From Streptomyces coacervatus (GTDB lineage Bacteria; Actinomycetota; Actinomycetes; Streptomycetales; Streptomycetaceae): a stretch of 64,000 nt of DNA. A model generated the notes under the pieces. The model saw only the letters and a list, made by a program, of their open reading frames with translations. It was not told where the DNA came from and made no database searches. The stretch spans positions 62,001-126,000 of the forward strand of contig NZ_JARHTP010000018.1 of the NCBI RefSeq assembly GCF_029223485.1, read 5' to 3'. Both the position numbers and the translations under genes were made by a program. This document shows positions 50,441 to 57,762 of the stretch, piece by piece (position 1 is the first letter of the stretch; each line of letters starts with the position of its first letter).

Positions 50441-51439
50441 ATGCCCCACACCCGCCTCCCCGCCTCGTGTTCCGGCCCGCTCGCCGAGCTCCAGCTTGCC
50501 CCCGACGTCATCCACCCCCACAGCGACGTGATCGAGAACGACACCCACCGCTGGGCTACCGAACAAGCCCTCACAACCCACAACGCGGCCGCGTTCCATC
50601 ACCCGCGCTTCCCTCGCCTCGCGGCCCGGATGTTTCCCGACGCCCCCGCCGACCGCGTCAGCGCCTACGCCCGCTGGCTGGTCATCCTGTTCGCCCTGGA
50701 TGACCGCAGCGAACAAAGCCCCCCGGACCCTGGTGCCGTCCACGCCCTCTATCAGGAGATCACGGCCGCGCTCACCGGGCACAACAGAGAGCCGCACGAC
50801 CCCCTCGCACGGATCGTCCACGATCAGTGGCAGCAGTTGTCAGGCCGTATGTCCCACGCCTGGAAAAGGCGGTTCGTCCGGCACCTGGCCCGCCACGGCC
50901 AGGCCCTGGCCTGGGAAGCCGGATTGAGAAACGAGCGCAGAACACCTTCCCTGGCCGCCTTCATGGACCTGCGCCCATGGTCCAACGGCATGTTCATGTG
51001 GGACCTGATCGAAACCGTCCACCCACATGAGGTGCCCACCCCCGTCACCCACACCCTCGCCTGGCGCCACCTGACCAACTGTTCCAATCAGATCACCGCC
51101 TGGCGCAACGACCTCGTCTCTCTCCCCAAAGAAGCGGCCATCGACAACCACGACAACTACGTCATCGTCCTGGCCCACGCCCTCGACTGCGAGCACGACA
51201 AAGCCGCAGCTGTTGTCGAGCAGCAGATCACGCACCGCGTCCAGGAACTCCTCGAGTCCGAACACGCTCTGCGAGAGCAAAGCCGGCATCTGCCTGCTTC
51301 CGGCATGCGGGCCCTCACCGAGACCACGAACACGCTCCGCACCTTGGCCGCCGCCCACGCCCGATGGGTCATCGAATCCGGCCGATACGCCGGTGAAGCC
51401 GACACGTCGATCATCAGACAGCCCGGCCGCCGGGCCTGA
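50441..51439 (+). CDS. Class I terpene synthase
   Basis: A 332-aa terpene cyclase; I choose ATG 50441 over upstream codons. The aspartate-rich motif is 'DDRSE' at D87 and the NSE triad 'NDLVSLPKE' at N223 is textbook. A final 'RY' pair ('GRYAGEAD') is present. It would cyclise a prenyl diphosphate in the cytoplasm; product unknown. It is convergent with a second, frameshifted cyclase gene, so the two may have worked in one pathway. No prenyltransferase or P450 partner is nearby. Confidence 0.9.
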   Translation: MPHTRLPASCSGPLAELQLAPDVIHPHSDVIENDTHRWATEQALTTHNAAAFHHPRFPRLAARMFPDAPADRVSAYARWLVILFALDDRSEQSPPDPGAVHALYQEITAALTGHNREPHDPLARIVHDQWQQLSGRMSHAWKRRFVRHLARHGQALAWEAGLRNERRTPSLAAFMDLRPWSNGMFMWDLIETVHPHEVPTPVTHTLAWRHLTNCSNQITAWRNDLVSLPKEAAIDNHDNYVIVLAHALDCEHDKAAAVVEQQITHRVQELLESEHALREQSRHLPASGMRALTETTNTLRTLAAAHARWVIESGRYAGEADTSIIRQPGRRA

Positions 51440-51544
51440 GGACGCGGATGGTCTCGGCGAAGACGGCGGCCACGGCAGCCTGGGATTTCTCGGCGCGTGC
51501 CAGGCCCGTTGGGCGAGCCAGCGGTGTGGCAGCCGGTTTCCGAT

Positions 51545-52617
51545 TCAGATTTTCCACCACCATGCGGTGGTGGAATACGGGAGTGACCGTTGGAGAGCGT
51601 CGGTGTCTTCGGTGATCTGGATGGTTACCGACCCGCCGGGAAAGTTCTTCGCGTAGCGCGGTGCTTTCGGCGCCCAGGTGAGGTTGCCGCTGATTGATCC
51701 ACGCAGTGATTCCAGGTACAGGGACATGGCGTGGCCTGCCTGGGCTTCCTCAGCGGCAGACAGTTCCAAAAAGCGCAGCATGACGGTGTCCCGTAGTGCA
51801 GTTGCTTCCGAGATTGCCGAGTCCAGGGGCAGGTCACGATGGTGCATGAGTACGTTGATGATGTTCTGGGCGTTTCCCATGGCCCGCTGCTCAAGCGGAT
51901 AGGAGAGCAGGTCGTTGTCGATCGAGATGACGAGCCCGGTCATCTCGGTGATGGCCCGTACGCGTGGTGTGTCGATGAGTCCGGCAGGCAACGAGTGGCC
52001 GGTGACCATTTCCACGGCCGCCATCGCTACGGCAGCTGCACTTCCGGGAAGCCTGTGCAGAAGGTACTCGTTGACGTCCGGCATGCGGTTTTGTTCGGAG
52101 GACGCGACCTGGTGGACCACCCCGAACAGCCAGTTCCGCTGCTCTTCGCACCAGCGCCGCATCTGCGTGGGCGTGCCGTAGCTGCTGAATGCGACAGCGC
52201 CTGACTTACCGCCTCCAGCAGCGGATCCTGCTGGGGCTCCCTTACCGGGAGCCCCAGTACGTGGGCGATGTGGGATGCCAAGCAAGCGAACTTCGCCGTT
52301 TCTCGGCTCGCCTCCCCCTCGTCCGAATGAGCATCAACTGCCCAGAACCAATAGACCCAGTTCGCGAACCACTGCATTCTGTCGGTCAGGCCGCGAGGGA
52401 TGATGTGGCAGCAGAAGTGCGCAGCCTTTGTATCGATGAGCTCTTGCCTCTGTCTTGCGGAGGGGGCAAGCCCCACAGCGTCGATCCATTCGATCGAAGC
52501 CTTTTCAATCGCATGCACTTGAGGGTGCTGGGAAGGATCAAATGGGCAGAAGAAGCCCGGCTGTCTGAAGTTCTCAAGGTTGGCGTTGAGGCTGGCGGGT
52601 TTCGATGTGCGGGGCAT
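51545..52617 (-). pseudogene. Terpene synthase with one frameshift
   Basis: The N-terminal frame starts at ATG 52617 ('MPRTSKPASLNANLENFRQP', 'FFCPFDPSQHPQVHAIEKAS') and the C-terminal frame ends at 51545. They join by a single-base shift near 52193-52200, close to 'LLEAVSQ' / 'AVAFSSYGTPTQM'. The metal site reads D95-A-H-S-D99-E100 instead of DDxxD, so the first aspartate pair is broken. The NSE motif 'NDLLSYPLE' and 'PRYAKNF' pair are intact. Restored length would be about 355 aa. It may be a pseudogene, or the shift a sequence error. Confidence 0.85.
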
Positions 52618-52899
52618 GCGCCGGCTCCTCTCAAGCCTTGATCAGGTTCAGCGGTGCCACGCACGGCAGATCCCGAGAGCGCCATGAAAGCAGGGGGGCA
52701 GGGTCCAGAGAGGAAGCGGAAGCGGACAATGGATGAGCCCTGCGACTCAATCATTGCGCTGGCATTATTCGCTTGACTCTGTGTAATTCCAGATTCGCGG
52801 AAGCGGGCCCACCGGGGAAGTAACCGCTGGTGATGAAAATGTGGAGATGTTGACGGATCAACAAGCACCTGCCGGCCCAGGCGGGGCCGCTCCAAGCAC

Positions 52900-53154
52900 C
52901 TCCGCCCCGAGTTGTTCGGTCGCCCGCTGAGCCGTCCTTCATGTGCTCCTGCAACGCGCTCTTCCGGCCAACGCTCGCTTTGAGGGCGCGGCCGCTCGCC
53001 AGCCACCAAGAGGGGCTTTCCATGCCTTCGAGTCGACGGCGTGCCCATAAGACCGGTAAACCACGGTCAACAACGGTGCGATCCTGCACTCCCGAGCGTC
53101 ACACCCGAGCACATATGCCCAGGTCAGAAGCTATCCGCCTCCCCAAGCGCCGTC
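52900..53154 (+). other. Conserved arm block left of att copy 5
   Basis: 255 bp closely similar to 32990-33255. It contains one GCGTGCCC (53039), 116 bp from the core; the companion repeat seen in other arms is missing, and the block is exactly 11 bp (one repeat unit) shorter than the M1 block. Confidence 0.72.
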
Positions 53155-53200
53155 GCCTCCCAAGCTGAGAGCGCGAGTTCGATTCTCGTCACCCGCTCCA
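53155..53200 (+). repeat. att core copy 5 (partial tRNA-Gly), M4/M5 junction
   Basis: 46 bp matching the tRNA-Gly 3' half with one change (GCCTCCC for GCTTCCC), including CCA. Similarity continues into the flank (TAATGAAACCCC), as after the intact tRNA. Confidence 0.93.
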
Positions 53201-53205
53201 TAATG

Positions 53206-53233
53206 AAACCCCCAGGTCAGAGACTCGGGGGTT
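53206..53233 (+). terminator. tRNA-type hairpin after att copy 5
   Basis: AACCCCC / GGGGGTT with an imperfect inner stem, then TTCTTTGTTG. It is very similar in sequence and surroundings to the region after the intact tRNA. Confidence 0.75.
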
Positions 53234-53261
53234 CTTTGTTGTCTTGTCCAATTTGAGGGTG

Positions 53262-53280
53262 GCGTGCCCTCGGCGTGCCC
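53262..53280 (+). repeat. Paired GCGTGCCC arm motif, start of module M5
   Basis: GCGTGCCC at 53262 and 53273, again 11 bp apart, about 60 bp right of the core. The rest of 53281-53597 shows no supported gene. Confidence 0.65.
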
Positions 53281-53597
53281 TAAGTCGAGGTCAAGTGGCC
53301 ATTTCAGGGCCGCCCAGGTGTCACTTTGAGCCGCTCCGCCGCCGTGTGCCTCAAGTGGCGAGACGCATTTTGTGTGACCTGCACCAATGCTGCCCATCAG
53401 GATAGCGAAGTCGCTTACGCAAAGCGGCAGTTCACAAATGAAGGTATGCGTAGCCCTTCACCAGCGGCTCCCCCGCGCACCGCTTGGCTCCCAGGCCGCG
53501 TCGGGGGGACCCACAGCCGTAGCTAGCTGCCACGTACTGGGCCCACGCCGAGGTCGGTGAGCAGGCCCCGGATCCGGTCCTCGATCGCCGGACGATG

Positions 53598-54752
53598 TCA
53601 GCGGACCACAGACAGCTGCGGCCGGTTGTGCGCTCCGCCGCGCTGTTGCCCCTCTCCCTCCTGCGCGGTCACAACGAGCCCGAAGATCAGGTCGTTGAGG
53701 TCGGCAGGCCGGAGATGAAGCTCGCGGGCCACGTCCGCAGGCCGCGTCCCCTCACTGCGCAGAGCAGTGAACACCTTGCCCAGCACCTGGGAGGTCTCAC
53801 GGGCGACGCCGCTCCCTGGTTCCGACTTGCGGTAGCCGAGACGGCCGAGTTCCACGCAGTGGGTTCGGTACTGCCATTCGGTGGTCAGGCCCAGTTCGTG
53901 CAGCCGGTGTGCAAGCGCCATGGCGGCGACCTTCCAGCGGCGTTTGGCCTGGAGGATCCAGCTCGTGCTCGCGCCATGCGGTGCGTGGGCCAGGACGTCT
54001 GCCCGCGGCATGAGGAATGCGGCTGCGAAGCGGTGCGCTTCCGCCTCGGCCTGTGGGCCGTGCGGCATCTGCTCCTCGCCGTGCAGGACGAGATGTCCGA
54101 GTTCGTGAGCGGCGTCGAAGCGCCCACGTTCCGCCGTCTTCTCGGTGCTCAGCAGGACGAACGGGATCCCCCGGTCCCAGAAGGAAAACGCGTCGACTTC
54201 AGGACAGTCCCTGGAGAGGGAGAAGACGCGAACGCCGTGCGCCTCCAACAAGTGCACCACGTTCGGGATCGGCGCGTTCCCGAGCCCCCAGCGGGCGCGC
54301 ACCAGGGAGGCGGCTTCCTCCGCTGGGACGTCCGTGCCGGCCGCCTCCCCGGGATGGGGGATCTGATCCTCGTCGGAGCGCAGGCGGCTGAACGAGGTCA
54401 GAGACGGGATGTCGGGGGCAGGCAGGCGGAAGTGCGCGCCCATCCAGTCCTGCAGAGCGCGCGCCAACCGTCCGGAGCTGAGGGCGATGTCCCGTTGGGA
54501 GGCGGTCATCTTGCTCAGGGCACGGAAGCTGACCGAGTCGACGGTCAGCTCGGCGACCTCCTCGGCGCTGAAGAAGGAAGGAGGGAACTCCAGCACTGTC
54601 GCGATCGCCTCAAGCGACGGAGGGCTTGGAGTGGCCCGTCCGTTCTCGAAGTCGGACAGCCTGCGTGGCGTCAGGCCGGCCATTTGGGCGAGTCGGGTGA
54701 CGGTCAGCCCTCGGCGCTTGCGCGCCAGGACTAGCCGGGATGCGGTGGTCAT
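53598..54752 (-). CDS. XRE-ImmA/IrrE metallopeptidase regulator
   Basis: A 384-aa protein. The N-terminal XRE helix-turn-helix ('ASRLVLARKRRGLTVTRLAQ') is fused to an ImmA/IrrE zinc peptidase domain with HELGH at residues 216-220. Relatives cleave repressors after DNA damage or phage signals, or serve as antitoxins. The C-terminal 100 residues are helical. The start may be 54764 or ATG 54752. It is the last of four same-strand genes and starts 35 bp after the 230-aa gene stop. Confidence 0.9.
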   Translation of the reverse strand: MTTASRLVLARKRRGLTVTRLAQMAGLTPRRLSDFENGRATPSPPSLEAIATVLEFPPSFFSAEEVAELTVDSVSFRALSKMTASQRDIALSSGRLARALQDWMGAHFRLPAPDIPSLTSFSRLRSDEDQIPHPGEAAGTDVPAEEAASLVRARWGLGNAPIPNVVHLLEAHGVRVFSLSRDCPEVDAFSFWDRGIPFVLLSTEKTAERGRFDAAHELGHLVLHGEEQMPHGPQAEAEAHRFAAAFLMPRADVLAHAPHGASTSWILQAKRRWKVAAMALAHRLHELGLTTEWQYRTHCVELGRLGYRKSEPGSGVARETSQVLGKVFTALRSEGTRPADVARELHLRPADLNDLIFGLVVTAQEGEGQQRGGAHNRPQLSVVR

Positions 54753-54787
54753 GGGAGGAGCCAAGTGGGGAGGTCTGGGCGGGACGG

Positions 54788-55480
54788 TCAGGGCAGGCGC
54801 TCAATCGGGATGTCGATGCCGCCCTGGTCATCGGCATCGTCGACGAACGGAGTGAAGCCCTCGAAGTCGATCCAGGGGAGGATGATCCGCTCGTACCAGC
54901 TGCTGATCTTGCCACGGCTTCCCGGGTCGTTCGGAAACGAAAGCTCGGCGTGCAGCCGCGTCCCCTGATCGGTCTTCAAGTGGTGGTAGAGCAGGAACCA
55001 TGTCGGGATGCCGTTACCGGCTTCCTGCTGCTCGGGCTCCACCTCGGTCTCACCGAAGAGCAGCAGCTGCCGATTGGCCTCCACCCGCTTCATCACCGCA
55101 TTCCCCTTCGGGTAGCGGGTGGATGGCGTGAGGGCTGCATATCCGGTCTCCGAGCTGCCGCTGGAGGCCGCGATGGCGAAGTCGCCGGAGGGCGCGACGA
55201 GCAGTGGAACGTTGCTGGGGCTGGCGCTGGTCCAACCCTCCGGGATGTACGTCTCCCGCAGGAATCGAATCGTCCGGCCCCAGAAGATGTTGCCGGGCAG
55301 TGAAACAGGATCCAGCGGCGTGCAGAAGTTGCGCTCCGATTCGGCCCGACGCAGGGCGCCGTCGATCCCCTGGACCGACAGACCCAGTTCGGCGAGCCGG
55401 TCACGGACCTGGCGGTCCTCCGCCCCCGTGACCGGGCGAAGGCCACGGGGGCCAGACCGGCATGGGACGCAGCCGGTCAC
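54788..55480 (-). CDS. Unknown 230-aa protein paired with ImmA/IrrE protein
   Basis: A protein of up to 230 aa; an alternative start is GTG 55432. No family recognised. Notable segments: 'NIFWGRTIRFLRETYIPEGW', 'SGDFAIAASSGSSETGY', 'IPTWFLLYHHLKTDQGTRLH', 'WYERIILPWIDFEGF'. It is soluble and aromatic-rich. Its position directly upstream of an XRE-ImmA protein matches two-gene toxin/defence arrangements in which the ImmA protein controls the partner. Function inferred from context only. Confidence 0.7.
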   Translation of the reverse strand: MTGCVPCRSGPRGLRPVTGAEDRQVRDRLAELGLSVQGIDGALRRAESERNFCTPLDPVSLPGNIFWGRTIRFLRETYIPEGWTSASPSNVPLLVAPSGDFAIAASSGSSETGYAALTPSTRYPKGNAVMKRVEANRQLLLFGETEVEPEQQEAGNGIPTWFLLYHHLKTDQGTRLHAELSFPNDPGSRGKISSWYERIILPWIDFEGFTPFVDDADDQGGIDIPIERLP

Positions 55481-55487
55481 AGCGGCG

Positions 55488-56099
55488 TCAGTTCCAGATG
55501 TTGTAGGTGCCGTAGTCGTTGACCCTGAGGTTGGCCTGCCAGCTGCCCCACTCGTAGTTGCCGTCCCACCAGTACCGCTCCGAGCCGTGTTCGCAGCCGG
55601 AGTGGTCGGTGCGGAAGGCGCCGACGAAGGTGCCCTTAGTCCAGCGGCGTTCCACCACCTGGACGGGCTGGGCGTACTGCCCCGGCTTCAGGTTCGTGGA
55701 GAAGGTGAACGTGGTGGAGGTGGAGCCGTTGCGGCCGTAGGAGGGAGTGATGCTGGCGAGCACCTGGTTGAGGTACGGGACCGGGTTGCTGACGCTGACG
55801 CCGACCGACCACTGCCAGCCCGTCGTCTTCTGGTAGCCCCAGTTGTAGGAGCAGCCGGGTGAGTTCACGGGGCAGCGGAAGGTGGGGCCGCGCCACACCC
55901 AGTCCTGGAAGGTGTTGGCGGCCTGGGTCTGGGCCTTGGCCCAGGTGGTGTCGCCCTTGCGGATGTCGTAGCCGTCCGGCTTCCAGCACCAGGTGTCCGC
56001 CGAGGCGGCGCCCGGCGAGGCCAGCAGGAGGAGCGGGGCAAGCCCCAGGCTCAGCACCGGCGCCAGCCAGCGGCGACGGTTCTTCTTCTTGTTGTTCAC
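55488..56099 (-). CDS. Secreted aromatic-rich protein of unknown function
   Basis: A 203-aa protein from GTG 56099. The signal peptide is Lys/Arg-rich then hydrophobic ('WLAPVLSLGLAPLLLLAS', cleavage near 'ASA-DT'). The mature part is Trp/Tyr/Ser/Thr-rich with alternating strands ('TTGWQWSVGVSVSNPVPYLN', 'STSTTFTFSTNLKPG') and three cysteines. The alternation could suit a beta-rich or pore-forming fold, but no family is recognised. It ends 7 bp before the 230-aa gene. Confidence 0.7.
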   Translation of the reverse strand: MNNKKKNRRRWLAPVLSLGLAPLLLLASPGAASADTWCWKPDGYDIRKGDTTWAKAQTQAANTFQDWVWRGPTFRCPVNSPGCSYNWGYQKTTGWQWSVGVSVSNPVPYLNQVLASITPSYGRNGSTSTTFTFSTNLKPGQYAQPVQVVERRWTKGTFVGAFRTDHSGCEHGSERYWWDGNYEWGSWQANLRVNDYGTYNIWN

Positions 56100-56212
56100 T
56101 GCGGGCTCTGCTTCGGGGGGCGTTTGAGCGTGGGGGCGCACTTGAGTGGCTCCTTGCGGGGGATGGGTCAACAGGGAGAGAGGGGTCCGGTGGTGCGAGC
56201 GGTGGTCGGCGG

Positions 56213-56644
56213 TCAGTGCCTGTTGACGACGATCAGGTGGTACTGGTCCGGGGTCGAGCTCCAGTCGCCCCACCAGTCGTCGTTCCTGCTCCATCCCTCG
56301 CAGCTCCCGCCGCGGAAGGCCGTCAGGGAGACCCGGTCGCTGTTGGAGAACCACACGCTCGGGTAGTAGCTCGTCTCGTGGGGATCGGCGCCCGTGAGGC
56401 ACCGATCCCACCGGTGGCCGTTGGGCTCGGTGACACTGATCCGCCAGCTGTGCGCGTCCACGCTGTGGTTGGAGATCGCGACACAGGCGGTAAAGACGGG
56501 GGAGTTGCAAGCGGCGTGGGGGGTGGGACGAGGCGGAGGGAAGGTGGCAGCACCGGCCTCAGTGGCGGTCAGGGTCAGCGACCCACCCACCAAGGCGGCG
56601 ACGGCCAGGGCGCCGGCGATTCTCTTACGGAGTGAACGGGACAC
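56213..56644 (-). CDS. Small secreted protein of unknown function
   Basis: A 143-aa protein from GTG 56644. The signal ('IAGALAVAALVGGSLTL') likely ends near 'AGAAT'. The mature part has four cysteines, Trp-rich stretches ('EGWSRNDDWWGDWSS') and 'CVAISNHSVDAHSWRISVTE'. It is the first of the four M5 genes; 113 bp separate it from the next secreted protein. Confidence 0.68.
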   Translation of the reverse strand: MSRSLRKRIAGALAVAALVGGSLTLTATEAGAATFPPPRPTPHAACNSPVFTACVAISNHSVDAHSWRISVTEPNGHRWDRCLTGADPHETSYYPSVWFSNSDRVSLTAFRGGSCEGWSRNDDWWGDWSSTPDQYHLIVVNRH

Positions 56645-57044
56645 GGCCCCGCTCCCTTCTGTCCGGTTGGGTTCAGGCACAACCGAAACTCCGGGACGCG
56701 GGGTTGATCAGGGAGTCGAAGCCACCGACTAATCAATCCCGAAAAGCCATCCGCGCACCTAATCAACGGGCTGGTCTGGTCGAACACGGCCTTGATTCGG
56801 GTGATCGCGTTGCGGTTGGCGCCTACAGGCAGAGCTTCGCGGCAGCTCGGGGGGTGTCGAGGTCAACGAGCGCCGGGAGCTGTTGCCGCAGCCCGGGGTG
56901 ACGGCTCGACGCGCAGCGGACCACGTACATGGGGCACGGCGTCGACGTATGCAGTCGCGATGCGGCCGCTCAGTCCGCCTGCGAGCCAAGTCATGCCGAG
57001 CCCGAAAGGCGCCTGCTGACCCAGTCGGCTCATCCATCACGGCG

Positions 57045-57171
57045 CCGTGCCCACAGCGTGCCCTGAAGAGCGGACAACAGCGGTCAACAACGGTGCGAAC
57101 CTCGCCTCACGAAGCCGCCACCAAGCTACATAAGCGCAGGTCAACAGCAAGGTCGCTGTCCAAGCGCCGTC
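57045..57171 (+). other. Arm block left of att copy 6
   Basis: CCGTGCCC at 57045 and GCGTGCCC at 57056 (11-bp period), 127 and 116 bp from the core; GGTCAACAACGGTGCGA follows. 56645-57044 holds no supported gene. Confidence 0.7.
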
Positions 57172-57217
57172 GCTTCCCAAGCTGAGAGCGCGAGTTCGAT
57201 TCTCGTCACCCGCTCCA
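57172..57217 (+). repeat. att core copy 6 (partial tRNA-Gly), distal island boundary
   Basis: 46 bp identical to the tRNA-Gly 3' half including CCA. It is the last copy, so probably the oldest attR-like end and the junction with the ancestral chromosome. Confidence 0.93.
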
Positions 57218-57222
57218 TGATT

Positions 57223-57250
57223 AAGGCCCAGGTCAGAGACCCGGGCTTTT
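57223..57250 (+). terminator. tRNA-type hairpin after att copy 6
   Basis: GCCCAGGTC-AGA-GACCCGGGC with one mismatch, then CTTTTTTG; possibly the original tRNA terminator. Confidence 0.85.
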
Positions 57251-57762
57251 TTGCTGTGTGGGGTGATCAGCGGTCGCGTTTCCAGTACATGCCGTACCCC
57301 TCGCACAGGATGCCCAGGGCGAGGGTGTCGGAGATGCCGGCGGTCACGGGTGGGGCCCAGGATGGTGGGCTTCTCGTTGGGCGGCCAGGTGGTCCGCAAG
57401 CGCATCGGACCCGATCTCGCTCAGGGCCCACAGGCTGCTGGATCGGCGAGCCCCCTGCCGGAGTGGGTCATCCACAGGGGTGTGGAAGGGCAACACGGGA
57501 ATGCCCTGCCGCAAGGTCGGCGAGGCGCTCGGAGCGGCCTTGCCGGGTCGGGATCTCGCTGCCGTCCCGCACCCTCCCCGACCAGCCATCAGGCGTTCGC
57601 CGCCGCCGGCGTTGGCCGTGCCGTGCTCCGCGGCGAACGGGAAGCGGTCAAGGCGAAAAAAATCTGTGGATCTTCGCGGCAACCTTTGCGGCCTCTGTGA
57701 CCACTCAGTGTCGTCCGGCCAAGTGGTCCGGTCAGATGCAACGGCTGAAAGAGAGCAAAGGC
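57251..57762. other. Non-coding stretch
   Basis: 512 bp upstream of the lectin gene. The lectin frame is open through here, but the sequence is not protein-like. I see no RNA gene or repeat. Confidence 0.5.

Noticed and set aside
33256..57217. Five additional tRNA-Gly genes
   Set aside because: All lack the 5' acceptor strand, D arm and half of the anticodon stem, so they cannot fold as tRNAs; they are att remnants.
57217..57762. N-terminal extension of the lectin protein
   Set aside because: Open frame but not protein-like; it would begin inside the att/terminator region and place the signal peptide deep inside the protein.
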